Assembly: GCA_035702665.1 (NCBI GenBank)
Contig: DASSQD010000112.1
Span: 1-40,292, forward strand
Direction: 5' to 3'
DNA: 40,292 nucleotides
Origin: VBDM01 sp035702665
Lineage (GTDB): Bacteria; Pseudomonadota; Gammaproteobacteria; Burkholderiales; SG8-39
Made by a program: the position numbers and the translations under genes. This document shows positions 30,226 to 38,380 of the stretch, piece by piece (the first letter of the stretch is position 1; each line of letters begins with the position of its first letter). Below the pieces are notes generated by a model, which was not told where the DNA came from, searched no databases, and worked only from the letters and a program-made list of their open reading frames with translations.

Positions 30226-31242
30226 CTAGTGCGCGATGAATCCCGCCGTCTTCATGAGTTGGAAATGGCGCGCTTCCTCGTGCCCCAGCCACGCCTCGAA
30301 CTGCTTGCCGCTCATGACCGACTGGTTGAAGGCGCCCGTGCTCATGAATGTCTTCCAGTCGGGAGTCGCCCGAACCTTGTTGAGCAGGCCGATGTAGTAG
30401 TCGACCTCATCCTGGGTGACCCCGCCCGGCATGAAGATGCCGCGCAGCATCAGGTATTGAACGTCCAGGCCGGATTCCTCGCAGGTCGGAATGTCGTGCC
30501 ACGACATCGTCTTCGTCATCGCTTGCTTGTAAGGCATGCGCTTGCTGTCGAAAACGCACAACGGGCGCAGCTTGCCCGCGCGCCACTCCGCCACCGCTTC
30601 GATCGGATTGTTGACCGTGGAATCGACGTGCTTGCCGACCAGCTGTATCGCCACGTCGCCACCCCCGCGGTAGGAGATGTAGGTGAATTTCGTGCCGGTT
30701 CTCTGCTCGATCGATTCGGTGATGATCTGATCTTCCTGCTTCGAGCCGGTGCCGCCCATCTTGAACTTGCCCGGCGCCGCTTTCACGGCCGCGACGTACT
30801 CCTTGGGGGTCTTGTACGGCGTGTCGGCGTTGACCCAAAGCACGAATTCGTCCAGCGCTTCCATCTGCACCGGCGTGAGATCGCGCCAGTTGAACGGCGT
30901 GCTGGTCGCGAGCGGGGTCGTGAACAGATTCGACAGGGTGATGATCAGCTTGTGGGGATCGCCTCGCGAGTCCTTCATGTCGAGAAAACCCTCGGCGCCG
31001 GCCCCGCCGCCCTGGTTGATGACCACCATGGGCTCCTTCATCAGCTTGTACTTTGCGACCGTACCCTGGATGAATCGAGCCATCTGGTCGGCTCCGCCGC
31101 CGGTCCCGGCCGGAACGATGAACTCGACGGTCCGGGTCGGCTCCCACGCGTAGGCCTGGATGGGGGCGACGCACCCTGCAGCAACGAGAATTGCCGCGCT
31201 TCCGCGCAACACCGAACGAATACACCACGATTCGCGAACCAT
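30226..31242 (-). CDS. Tripartite tricarboxylate transporter receptor (TctC/Bug family)
   Basis: A 338-residue periplasmic binding protein. A signal peptide (ILVAAGCVAPIQAYA) precedes the mature start EPTRTVEFIVPAGTGGGADQMAR, the ligand loop of Bug proteins. NQGGGAGAEGFLDMK and GGTGSKQEDQIITE also match. Bug receptors bind carboxylates and other small acids. No TctA/TctB membrane subunits are adjacent, which is common for the large Bug families of Burkholderiales. The ATG has AAGGAGGG. Local GC content appears lower than in flanking genes. It may share a transcript with the sugar dehydrogenase behind it. Confidence 0.92.
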   Translation of the reverse strand: MVRESWCIRSVLRGSAAILVAAGCVAPIQAYAWEPTRTVEFIVPAGTGGGADQMARFIQGTVAKYKLMKEPMVVINQGGGAGAEGFLDMKDSRGDPHKLIITLSNLFTTPLATSTPFNWRDLTPVQMEALDEFVLWVNADTPYKTPKEYVAAVKAAPGKFKMGGTGSKQEDQIITESIEQRTGTKFTYISYRGGGDVAIQLVGKHVDSTVNNPIEAVAEWRAGKLRPLCVFDSKRMPYKQAMTKTMSWHDIPTCEESGLDVQYLMLRGIFMPGGVTQDEVDYYIGLLNKVRATPDWKTFMSTGAFNQSVMSGKQFEAWLGHEEARHFQLMKTAGFIAH

Positions 31243-31296
31243 GATTCCCTCCTTGTCCTGGGGACATTTCCCCGTCGTTCGAGTGCTGCCGGTGCG

Positions 31297-31569
31297 TTAG
31301 GTTCCGCTGCCCCCGCTCTGGCGCTTCGGCACCTGCTGGAACGACCAGCCCTTCGCCTGCATGCAGCCGTTAAAGGCGCGGGCGACCTGCGCCGCGTTGT
31401 CCATGGCGCCGGGCGCGCTGTACGCCTTGCCGCGGCAATCGCCCGAGTCCAGATAGAAGTCCTGTCGAGTCGCTCCCGGCTTGACTGCCACCGTTTCCGT
31501 TTGCGCGCATCCGGTCAGGACGAGCGCCAGCAGAAACCGGCGGCAGTGCGGGGGATACTCCGGACGCAT
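31297..31569 (-). CDS. Small lipoprotein, unknown
   Basis: A 90-residue protein. The signal peptide ends in a lipobox LTGC (RRFLLALVLTGC), and the mature part carries two further cysteines (SGDCRGKAYS, AFNGCMQAKGW). The pattern D-C-R-G-K-A and F-x-x-C-M-x-A-K-G-W is seen in short uncharacterised proteobacterial lipoproteins that probably hold a disulfide. The start at 31567-31569 has no ribosome site on this strand; a downstream start is not excluded. It lies upstream of tctC with a 54-nt gap and is divergent from the endonuclease-family gene. Confidence 0.75.
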   Translation of the reverse strand: MRPEYPPHCRRFLLALVLTGCAQTETVAVKPGATRQDFYLDSGDCRGKAYSAPGAMDNAAQVARAFNGCMQAKGWSFQQVPKRQSGGSGT

Positions 31570-31710
31570 CAGGAGGAGATGATAGCAACGAAGCTGCGGC
31601 GTTCGGGTAGTATTGCGGCGCGGAAGCGGGGCCGGATTTCGAACGGTTGGCGGTATTCTCGATACCAGCTTAGACAAACAAGAAGCGCAGCAGACACGGC
31701 TCAGCTGGGT

Positions 31711-32562
31711 ATGAACCTCATCTCCTGGAACATCCAGTGGTGCCGCGGCTGCGACGGCCGCGTCAACCCCGCGCGCATCAGCAAGGTGGTGAAGGACATG
31801 GCCGACGTGGACGTCCTGTGCCTGCAGGAAGTCGCGCGCAATTTTCCCTGCCTCCCCGGGAGCGCGGGAGAGAACCAGTACGAGACGCTCGCCGGCCTCT
31901 TTCCCGACTACACGGTGCTCAAGGGCGTGGCGATCGACGTGCTTGCGCCGCAGGGCGACTCGCGCGAGTTCGGCAACGCGGTGATCACCCGGCTGCCGGT
32001 CCTCCAGGTCTACCGGCGGCTGCTGCCCTGGCCCGCCGACGCCGCCGTGCCGAGCATGCAGCGCTCGGCGGTCGAGGTGGTGGTGGAGACGCCCTCGGGC
32101 CCCTTGCGCGTCACGACGACGCACCTCGAGTACTACTCGGCGAAGCAGCGCGCCGCGCAAGTCGAGGCGCTGCGCGACCTGCAGGAGGAGGCGGCGGGCC
32201 ACGCCGCCGCGCCCCAGCCCGGAAAGGAGGGCGGCCCCTTCCAGCCGGTGCCGCGTCCCGCGTCCGGGATACTGACCGCCGATTTCAACTTCCGCGCCGA
32301 CGACCCGATGCACGCGCGCGTCCAGGCGCCGCTCGGCGCCGGAATCCCGGCGTACCGCGACGCCTGGCGCCTTCGGCATCCGGGCAAGGCGCACCCGCCG
32401 ACGCTCGGCGTGCACGACAAGGCGCAGTGGCCGGGACCGCCGTTCGCCTGCGACTTCATCTTCGTCACCGAGGACCTCGCCGATCGCGTCGAGGACGTGG
32501 TGGTGAACGTCGATACCGACGCGTCCGACCATCAGCCGGTGCTGCTGGTGCTGCGCGACTAG
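31711..32562 (+). CDS. Endonuclease/exonuclease/phosphatase family protein
   Basis: A 283-residue protein with the complete EEP motif set: WNIQWCRG at the start, CLQEV (metal-binding Glu), TTTHLEYYS, LTADFNFRADDP (Asp/Asn pair) and the terminal SDHQPVLLVL catalytic His. Members hydrolyse phosphodiester or phosphomonoester bonds; the substrate may be nucleic acid, sphingomyelin or inositol phosphate. ATG 31711 gives the usual N terminus (M-N-L-I-S-W-N). The frame also contains an upstream ATG at 31579 preceded by AGGAGG, which would add 44 basic residues with no similarity to known leaders. I kept the shorter form. Confidence 0.9.
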   Translation: MNLISWNIQWCRGCDGRVNPARISKVVKDMADVDVLCLQEVARNFPCLPGSAGENQYETLAGLFPDYTVLKGVAIDVLAPQGDSREFGNAVITRLPVLQVYRRLLPWPADAAVPSMQRSAVEVVVETPSGPLRVTTTHLEYYSAKQRAAQVEALRDLQEEAAGHAAAPQPGKEGGPFQPVPRPASGILTADFNFRADDPMHARVQAPLGAGIPAYRDAWRLRHPGKAHPPTLGVHDKAQWPGPPFACDFIFVTEDLADRVEDVVVNVDTDASDHQPVLLVLRD

Positions 32563-32566
32563 AAGA

Positions 32567-33337
32567 TCAGTACCACCGGTACGCGAGGCTCGCGCTGGCA
32601 TAGCGGCTCGTCGGGCGCTCGACGACGGGGCTGCCCGCCGCGGCGCCGTGGAGCAGCCGCGCCTCGAGGTTGCCGATGACGATCCAGCTCTTGCTCAGAT
32701 CGACTTCCCAGAGCAGGCCGCCGGTCGTATACAGAAGCCCGCCCCCGGGCGAGTATGCGCGCAGTCCCGTGCTCGCCGACACGTCGGGCGTGATGCCGTA
32801 GAAGGACCGGTTCGACCTCGCGCTCGCCCAGCTGCCCTGGAAGAAGAGCGCAGCGCTGACTGCGCCCCCGCCGAAGACGCCGGCGGTGTAGCGCAGATCC
32901 GCCTGCGCGCCGCGGTCGGTGTCGACGAACTGGCGCAGCCGCGCGAGCAGCGTCGTCGGCGCGGGACCGATGTGCGAATCCCACTCGGCGTGCACGCCCG
33001 CCGACGCACCCGGATCGATGTCGGGCACGTTGCGGCTCGCGAGGAATACGGCCTCGCTCGACTTGCGCCCGGACTCGTAGGCGACCTGCGCGCCGAGATG
33101 CAGATCGCGATCGATCTTGAGCCGCGCGCCGCCTTCGAGCATGCCCTGGGTCGTGCGCGCGAACCAGACCTTGCCGAAATACCTCACCGACGGAATCAGC
33201 TCGGTCTCGTGGGCCGCCGAGCCGTCGTACGCCGGCCGCGTGCGCGCCCCCGCGCCGAGCCAGTTGTAATCGGGCACCTGCATCTGCGCTTGGGCGGCGA
33301 GCGGCGCGAGCGAAGCCAGCAGCGGGAGTCTACGCAT
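32567..33337 (-). CDS. MipA/OmpV family outer-membrane protein
   Basis: A 256-residue beta-barrel with a signal peptide (LLASLAPLAAQAQ). Family marks are DYNWLGAGARTRPAYDGS near the N terminus, the SFYGITPDVSASTGL segment and a terminal SLAYRWY strand ending in an aromatic. MipA interacts with murein-synthesising enzymes in E. coli; most relatives have no known role. Its ATG lies within the end of the upstream alpha/beta hydrolase gene (8-nt overlap), so it is the last gene of the metY - hydrolase - mipA unit. Confidence 0.9.
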   Translation of the reverse strand: MRRLPLLASLAPLAAQAQMQVPDYNWLGAGARTRPAYDGSAAHETELIPSVRYFGKVWFARTTQGMLEGGARLKIDRDLHLGAQVAYESGRKSSEAVFLASRNVPDIDPGASAGVHAEWDSHIGPAPTTLLARLRQFVDTDRGAQADLRYTAGVFGGGAVSAALFFQGSWASARSNRSFYGITPDVSASTGLRAYSPGGGLLYTTGGLLWEVDLSKSWIVIGNLEARLLHGAAAGSPVVERPTSRYASASLAYRWY

Positions 33338-34124
33338 TCAGGAACTCCACGAGCGCGTCGAGGACCTCGTCGGGTTTCTCGCCCATGAGGTTGTGGCCGC
33401 TGTCGGCGAGAATCTTCACCACGGCGTTCGGGACGGCGCTCGCGAGATCGCGCCCGGCGCGGGCGGGCGTCATCGCGTCGAGCCGCCCGAGGAGGAACAG
33501 GGCGGGGCACTTCAGCTGCGCGGCGCGCGCAAGCCCGTCCCTGTAGCCGTCGCACGCCGCGAAATCGGCGTGCAGCACGCCGGGCTTCTGGCGCTGCATC
33601 AGGCGCAGGCTTCCGCCGATCACCCAGGAGCCCGGGCCCGGGTTGCCCGGGTAGTGTGCGTACGCGGCATGCGACCAGACGTTGATCATGCGCTGCGCTT
33701 CCGGCTCCCTCGCCTTCGTCGCATCGAGCAGCTCGGGCGAGACGCCCATCGGGAAGGCCGTGCCGAGGAGCGCGATGCGGGTCGCGCGCTCCGGGTGGCG
33801 GGCGGCGCAGTCGAGCGCGACCAGCGACCCCATGCTGTGCCCGATCAGCGCGGCCGATCCCGCTCCGGCCGCGTCGAGCACGGCGGCGATCCAGTCGGCC
33901 ATCGCGGCGATGCTCGCGAGCGGCGCGCCGCCGCTCCTGCCGTGCCCGGGCAGGTCGACGGCGAGCACGGCGCGGCCGTGGTGGGCGAAGTAGCGCGATT
34001 GCAGGGTCCACACGGAATGATCCAGCTCGCCGCCGTGGATGAAGACGAGCGCCGGCAGCGCGGGGTCGAAAGGCTTGCCGCCGGTGTAGGCGTAGACGCG
34101 CTCGTTCGCGACGCGCAGGTCCAC
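33330..34124 (-). CDS. Alpha/beta hydrolase
   Basis: 264 residues from a GTG at 34122-34124, one base after the metY stop. Fold marks are FIHGGELDHSVW (oxyanion loop), DLPGHGRSGG, GHSMGS with the nucleophile Ser97, LLGRLDAMTP with the acid, and DSGHNLMGEKP with the catalytic His. A complete Ser-Asp-His triad makes it an esterase or related hydrolase. The open frame continues upstream into metY with low-complexity Arg-rich sequence, so the GTG is preferred. Tight linkage to metY suggests co-expression; a homoserine-type substrate is only speculation. Confidence 0.9.
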   Translation of the reverse strand: MDLRVANERVYAYTGGKPFDPALPALVFIHGGELDHSVWTLQSRYFAHHGRAVLAVDLPGHGRSGGAPLASIAAMADWIAAVLDAAGAGSAALIGHSMGSLVALDCAARHPERATRIALLGTAFPMGVSPELLDATKAREPEAQRMINVWSHAAYAHYPGNPGPGSWVIGGSLRLMQRQKPGVLHADFAACDGYRDGLARAAQLKCPALFLLGRLDAMTPARAGRDLASAVPNAVVKILADSGHNLMGEKPDEVLDALVEFLNA

Positions 34125-34125
34125 G

Positions 34126-35418
34126 CTAGCCCTTCGCCGCGCGCAGGCCGCGCGAGAGGTCTTCGATGAGGTCGTCGGGGTCCTCAAGGCCGACCGAGAG
34201 CCGTATCGTGCCCGGGCCGATGCCCGCCTGCGCGAGCGCCGCATCGCTCATGCGGAAATGCGTGGTGCTCGCCGGATGGATCACCAGCGATTTGGCGTCG
34301 CCGACGTTCGCGAGGTGCGAGAAGATCCTCATCGCGTCGATGAAGCGCCGGCCGCTCTCGCGCCCGCCGCGGAGGTTGAAGCTGAAGACCGCGCCGCAGC
34401 CTCGCGGCAGCAGCTTTCCCGCGAGCGCATGGTCGGGATGAGACTCGAGCTCCGGGTATGCGATCGACTCGACCGCGGGCTGTCCTCCCAGGAAAGCGAC
34501 GACCTTGCGGGTGTTGGCGACGTGGCGCTCCATTCTCAGCGGCAGCGTCTCCACGCCTTGCAGGATCTGGAAGGCGGTCGCCGGGCTCATGCACGCGCCG
34601 AAGTCGCGCAGTCCCTCGCGCCGCGCGCGCAAGAGGAACGCCCCGACGGTCGACTCCTCCTGGAAGTCCATGCCGTGGAACCCCGCGTAGGGCTCGGTCA
34701 GCTCGGGGAACTTGCCGGAGGCCTCCCAGTCGAAAGTGCCGCCGTCGACCAGCACGCCGCCGATCGCGACGCCGTGGCCGCCGAGGAATTTGGTCGCGGA
34801 GTGATAGACGAGGTCCGCTCCGTGATCGAAGGGCCGGAGCAGCCACGGCGTGGTGAACGTCGCGTCCACCAGCAGCGGCAGCCGCGCCTCGTGCGCGATC
34901 GCCGCGACCGAGGGGATGTCGAGCACGTCCAGCCCCGGGTTGCCGAGCGTCTCGCCGAAGAGCAGCCGGGTCCTCGGGCGGATCGCCTTCCGCCACGCGC
35001 CGAGGTCGCGAGGATCGACGAAGGTCGTCTCGATGCCGAAGCGCGGCAGCGTGTACGAGAGCAGGTTGTGCGAGCCGCCGTAGAGGGCGCGCGAGGCGAC
35101 GACGTGCGCGCCCGAGCCCGCGATCGTGGCGATCGCCAGGTGCAGCGCCGCCTGGCCGCTCGCCGTTGCGATCGCGCCGACGCCGCCCTCGAGCGCAGCG
35201 ATGCGCTCCTCGAGCACCGCGTTGGTCGGGTTGGAGATGCGCGAGTAGACGTGTCCGCCGCGCTCCATGTTGAACAGCGCCGCCGCGTGATCGGCGCCGC
35301 GGAACACGAACGAGGTGGTGAAATAGATCGGCGTCGCGCGCGCCCCCGTCACGGGGTCGGGCCTCTGGCCCGCGTGCAGGCTGAGCGTGTCGAACTGCAG
35401 GGAGCGGGGTGCGGCCAT
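34126..35418 (-). CDS. metY: O-acetylhomoserine (O-succinylhomoserine) sulfhydrylase
   Basis: A 430-residue Cys/Met-metabolism PLP enzyme. It opens FDTLSLHAGQRPDPVTGARA, then IYFTTSFVF, VYSRISNPTNAVLEERIAAL, LYGGSHNLL, LVDATFTTPWLLRP, HSATKFLGGHGVAIGG with the PLP lysine at Lys210, and LVIHPASTTHFRM near the end. The long form with Y-x-x-P and the insert around GKFPELTEPYAGFHG are typical of MetY rather than cystathionine gamma-synthase. It makes homocysteine directly from an acylated homoserine and sulfide. AGGAGG precedes the ATG. It is the first gene of a three-gene unit. Confidence 0.92.
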   Translation of the reverse strand: MAAPRSLQFDTLSLHAGQRPDPVTGARATPIYFTTSFVFRGADHAAALFNMERGGHVYSRISNPTNAVLEERIAALEGGVGAIATASGQAALHLAIATIAGSGAHVVASRALYGGSHNLLSYTLPRFGIETTFVDPRDLGAWRKAIRPRTRLLFGETLGNPGLDVLDIPSVAAIAHEARLPLLVDATFTTPWLLRPFDHGADLVYHSATKFLGGHGVAIGGVLVDGGTFDWEASGKFPELTEPYAGFHGMDFQEESTVGAFLLRARREGLRDFGACMSPATAFQILQGVETLPLRMERHVANTRKVVAFLGGQPAVESIAYPELESHPDHALAGKLLPRGCGAVFSFNLRGGRESGRRFIDAMRIFSHLANVGDAKSLVIHPASTTHFRMSDAALAQAGIGPGTIRLSVGLEDPDDLIEDLSRGLRAAKG

Positions 35419-35442
35419 GGCGTCCTCCTCGGAGTCCGGCCG

Positions 35443-35448
35443 ATTCTA
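35443..35448 (-). promoter_or_regulatory. Candidate -10 box for metY
   Basis: TAGAAT on the minus strand, 24 nt before the metY ATG and just downstream of the protease terminator, matches five of six -10 positions. The -35 position is poor. Confidence 0.35.
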
Positions 35449-35476
35449 ACAGCAGGCAGGGACGCTCCGACGGCCG

Positions 35477-35504
35477 AAAAAAAACCGCGCCCTCGGGCGC
35501 GGTT
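35477..35504 (-). terminator. Intrinsic terminator after the HtrA-type protease gene
   Basis: On the minus strand a stem of about ten base pairs (AACCGCGCCC with GGGCGCGGTT) is followed by a run of T residues (eight A on the plus strand, 35477-35484). It starts about 18 nt after the protease stop and insulates metY downstream. Confidence 0.92.
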
Positions 35505-35522
35505 CTCCCGAGCCGGCCGCGC

Positions 35523-36962
35523 TCAGCTGAGCCGCACCGGCACGTAGATCTTGTTGCCCTCGCGCTGGATGAGCAGCGCGACGTTGCCGCGCGACTTGTC
35601 GACGAGGCGGCGCAGCTGGTCGACGCTCTTCACCGGCTGGTTGTTGAAGGCGAGGATGATATCGCCCGCCTGCACGCCCGCGCGCGCGGCGGCGCCGTCG
35701 GCCTGCTCCACGAGGAGCCCGCCCTCGGCTTCGAGCTGCTTGCGCTCCTCGTCGGTGAGCGGGCGCACCGCGACGCCGAGCTTGCCCGACTTTGCCTTCG
35801 CGGGCTCATCGGCCTTCGCCAGCTTTTCGGCCGGCGCCTCGCCGAGCGCGGCCGTGAGCTCCTTCGTGTCGCCCTGGCGCCAGATCTTCAGCTTCACCTG
35901 CGTGCCCGGGCGCGAGTCGCCGATGACGCGCGGCAGGTCGATCGAGTTCTCGATGTCCTGCCCGTCGACCGCGAGAATGATGTCGCCGGTCCTGATCCCG
36001 GCCTTCTCGGCGGGGCTCTTGGCTTCGACCGCCGAGACGAGGGCGCCCTGCGGCTTCTTCAGCCCGAACGAGTCGGCGAGCTCCTGGGTCACGCCCTGGA
36101 TGGTCACGCCCAGCCGCCCGCGGCTGACTTTGCCGTACTTCTGCAGGTCGTTCTTGACCTTCATCGCCACTTCGATGGGGACCGCGAACGACAGCCCCAT
36201 GTAGCCGCCGGTGCGGCTGTAGATCTGCGAATTGATGCCGATAACCTCGCCGGCCATGTTGAACAGCGGCCCGCCGGAATTGCCGGGGTTGATCGCGACG
36301 TCGGTCTGGATGAACGGCACGTAGTTCTCGTCGGGCAGCGAGCGCGACTTGGCGGAGATGATGCCGGCGGTGACGGTGTTCTCCAGGCCGAAGGGAGAGC
36401 CGATCGCGGCGACCCATTCGCCGACCTTCGCCTTTGCGGCCTCGCCGATGCGCACCGTCGGCAGGTTCTTCGAGTTGATCTTGACCAGCGCGACGTCGCT
36501 GCGGCGGTCGGCGCCGATCACCTTGGCGCTGAATTCGCGGTTGTCGGTGAGCTTGACCGTCACCTCGCTCGCGTCGTCGACGACGTGCGCGTTGGTGAGG
36601 ATGTAGCCGTCGGGGCTCACGATGAAGCCCGATCCCACGCCCCTGCGTATGGTGTCGCCCTGGGGCACCGGGACCTGGAAGCGCCGGAAGAATTCGTAGA
36701 ACGGGTCGCCGGGCTCGCCGGGAATCTGGAACTCCTGCGCCTGCGCGCGCACCTTCGCGGTGGTGCTGATGTTCACGACGGCCGGGCCGTATTGCTCGAC
36801 CAGGGCGGTGAAGTCGGGAAGCGACCGTGCGGGCGCGGCGGCGGGCTGGACCTGGGTGGTCTGGGCCTGGGACGACGATATGGGCGATAGCTTGCCGCCT
36901 TCGTATCCCAGCGCGGCGGCGGCAACGGCGATCAGCGCCGCTGCGAACATCTTCTTGGACAT
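35523..36962 (-). CDS. Periplasmic DegP/HtrA-type serine protease with two PDZ domains
   Basis: A 479-residue exported protease. After a signal peptide (MSKKMFAAALIAVAAAALGY) the trypsin-like domain carries the triad His126 (ILTNAHVVDD), Asp156 (RRSDVALVKI) and Ser229 (INPGNSGGP). PDZ1 starts near GRLGVTIQGVTQELADSFGL and PDZ2 near KLGVAVRPLTDEERKQLEAEG, joined by a Lys/Ala-rich linker. It matches the DegP/MucD group, which degrades misfolded envelope proteins. The ATG at 36960-36962 has GGAGGATCGC. It follows the membrane-ankyrin gene by 85 nt on the same strand and ends at a strong terminator. Confidence 0.96.
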   Translation of the reverse strand: MSKKMFAAALIAVAAAALGYEGGKLSPISSSQAQTTQVQPAAAPARSLPDFTALVEQYGPAVVNISTTAKVRAQAQEFQIPGEPGDPFYEFFRRFQVPVPQGDTIRRGVGSGFIVSPDGYILTNAHVVDDASEVTVKLTDNREFSAKVIGADRRSDVALVKINSKNLPTVRIGEAAKAKVGEWVAAIGSPFGLENTVTAGIISAKSRSLPDENYVPFIQTDVAINPGNSGGPLFNMAGEVIGINSQIYSRTGGYMGLSFAVPIEVAMKVKNDLQKYGKVSRGRLGVTIQGVTQELADSFGLKKPQGALVSAVEAKSPAEKAGIRTGDIILAVDGQDIENSIDLPRVIGDSRPGTQVKLKIWRQGDTKELTAALGEAPAEKLAKADEPAKAKSGKLGVAVRPLTDEERKQLEAEGGLLVEQADGAAARAGVQAGDIILAFNNQPVKSVDQLRRLVDKSRGNVALLIQREGNKIYVPVRLS

Positions 36963-37047
36963 GCGATCCTCCGGAGAGCCTTTGATACGCGTCTTGGGCA
37001 GCGCGCCGGCAGCGAAGTTCCGCCGGGCGCTCCGGGGACACATTTTG

Positions 37048-37743
37048 TTACTCCTGGGAGGCCGTCTTCGGCTGAACGGCCTGCTCGCGCAACTGCTGTT
37101 CGCTGCGCGCCTTCTTCAGCATCTCGGCGCACTCGGTCGAGCCGATGCGCAGGGCGAGCTCGATCGCGGTGTCGCCGCTCTTGCTGACGAGGTTGACGTT
37201 GGCGCCGTTCCGCAGGAGCAGGTCGACCATCTTGGTGTCGCCGCGCGCCGCCGCGTACATGAGCGGCGTGTAGCCGTTCTCGGCCACGAGGTTGGGGTCG
37301 AAGTTCTGCGAGAGGATCTTCTGCGCGTACACGAGATTGCCCTTCTCGATGGCGTAGAACAGCACGCGGATGCTCTCGGCGCTCTGCTCCCTGGGCTTCT
37401 TCTCCAGGCCCGTGGGCAGCAGGTCCACGACGTAGTTGATGAGCGAGAAGCCGACCATCGTCGCCATGGCGATGATCAGGGGCGTGGTGGAGATGCCCAG
37501 GCTGTCGGCCACCTCGCCGGGCATGTTGGCGGCCACGGCGAGCAGCACCACGAGAAAGAAGAACTGGAACTTCAGGTAGAGGAACAGCGCGATGAACACC
37601 GTGAGCGCGAGCGTGCCGAGCAGCAGGTCACGGTTGATGTCGAACTGGTCGAGCAGCTCCTCGGGCAGGTTCGCCAGGGTCGCCGTCAGCACGACCAGGA
37701 CGACCAGTGCAATCTCACGTACCCGCTTGGTGTTCCACTTCAT
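37048..37743 (-). CDS. Membrane protein with C-terminal ankyrin repeats
   Basis: A 231-residue protein. About four hydrophobic segments occupy residues 8-110 (REIALVVLVVLTATLANL, LLLGTLALTVFIALFLYL, FFFLVVLLAVAANM, LIIAMATMVGFSLINYVV). Two to three ankyrin repeats follow: NGYTPLMYAAARGDTKMVDLLL, GANVNLVSKSGDTAIELALR and flanking partial repeats. The ankyrin part would face the cytoplasm and bind a protein partner. It shares its strand with the HtrA-type gene 85 nt downstream and is divergent from greB, with a TATAAT in the intergenic region. The exact role is unknown. Confidence 0.85.
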   Translation of the reverse strand: MKWNTKRVREIALVVLVVLTATLANLPEELLDQFDINRDLLLGTLALTVFIALFLYLKFQFFFLVVLLAVAANMPGEVADSLGISTTPLIIAMATMVGFSLINYVVDLLPTGLEKKPREQSAESIRVLFYAIEKGNLVYAQKILSQNFDPNLVAENGYTPLMYAAARGDTKMVDLLLRNGANVNLVSKSGDTAIELALRIGSTECAEMLKKARSEQQLREQAVQPKTASQE

Positions 37744-37752
37744 GGATTCTCC

Positions 37753-37781
37753 CTGACACGGGCCCCTGCCGCGGCTATTAT
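37753..37781 (+). promoter_or_regulatory. Sigma-70-type promoter for greB
   Basis: CTGACA (37753-37758) and TATTAT (37776-37781) are separated by exactly 17 nt and match five of six consensus bases each. Transcription would begin near 37788. The same AT block reads TATAAT on the other strand (37782-37777), a -10 candidate for the divergent ankyrin gene. Confidence 0.6.
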
Positions 37782-37825
37782 AGTTGAGCCGCGAGCGCGG
37801 CCATCAGGAAGTAATGAGCGCAGCG

Positions 37826-38377
37826 ATGAGCAAGGCATTCACCCGCGAGGACGGCGCCCCGGAGGAGGAGCTCGAGGTCGAGCCCCGGGTTCCGGAGGGC
37901 GCGAAGAACTACATCACCCCAGCCGGCCACGCTCGCCTGAAGTCTGAGCTCAAGGCGCTGGTCGAAGGCGAGCGGCCCGAGTTGGTCAAGACCGTCGCCT
38001 GGGCCGCGGCCAACGGCGACCGCTCGGAGAATGCCGACTACCTCTACGGCAAGAAGCGCCTGCGCGAGATCGAGCGCCGCATCCGCTTCCTGATGAAGCG
38101 CCTGGAGGCCGCGGAGGTGGTCGATCCCCGGGACCAGGACCAGGAGCGCGTCTTCTTCGGCGCCACCGTGACCTACACCGACGCCTCGGGCCGCGAACAC
38201 ACCGTCAGCATCGTCGGCACCGACGAGGTGGACCCTGCGCGGGGACGCGTCTCGTGGGTGTCGCCCGTGGCGCGCGCCCTGCTGAAGGCGCGAGCGGGGG
38301 ACGCGGTCACGCTCCGCACCCCCGCCGGGGACGAGCGGCTCGAGGTGCTGGAGATCCGCTACGCGGAGCTGCCCTGA
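37826..38377 (+). CDS. greB: Transcription elongation factor GreB
   Basis: 183 residues from ATG 37826 (MSKAFTRED, the usual betaproteobacterial start); ATG 37814 adds four residues and sits nearer to AGGAAG. The N-terminal coiled-coil domain begins YITPAGHARLKSELKALVEGERPE and carries the family mark WAAANGDRSENADYLYGKKRLREI with the acidic tip residues that reach the RNA polymerase active centre. The C-terminal FKBP-like domain has VFFGATVTY, IVGTDEVD and SPVARALLKARAGDAV. It stimulates cleavage of backtracked RNA. An acidic extension (EDGAPEEELEVEP) precedes the coiled coil. It converges on the M16 peptidase with 3 nt between stops. Confidence 0.96.
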   Translation: MSKAFTREDGAPEEELEVEPRVPEGAKNYITPAGHARLKSELKALVEGERPELVKTVAWAAANGDRSENADYLYGKKRLREIERRIRFLMKRLEAAEVVDPRDQDQERVFFGATVTYTDASGREHTVSIVGTDEVDPARGRVSWVSPVARALLKARAGDAVTLRTPAGDERLEVLEIRYAELP

Positions 38378-38380
38378 GCC

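Noticed and set aside
31260..31273. Small hairpin GGGGACATTTCCCC upstream of tctC
   Set aside because: Five base pairs without a T tract and no known operator; too short to call.
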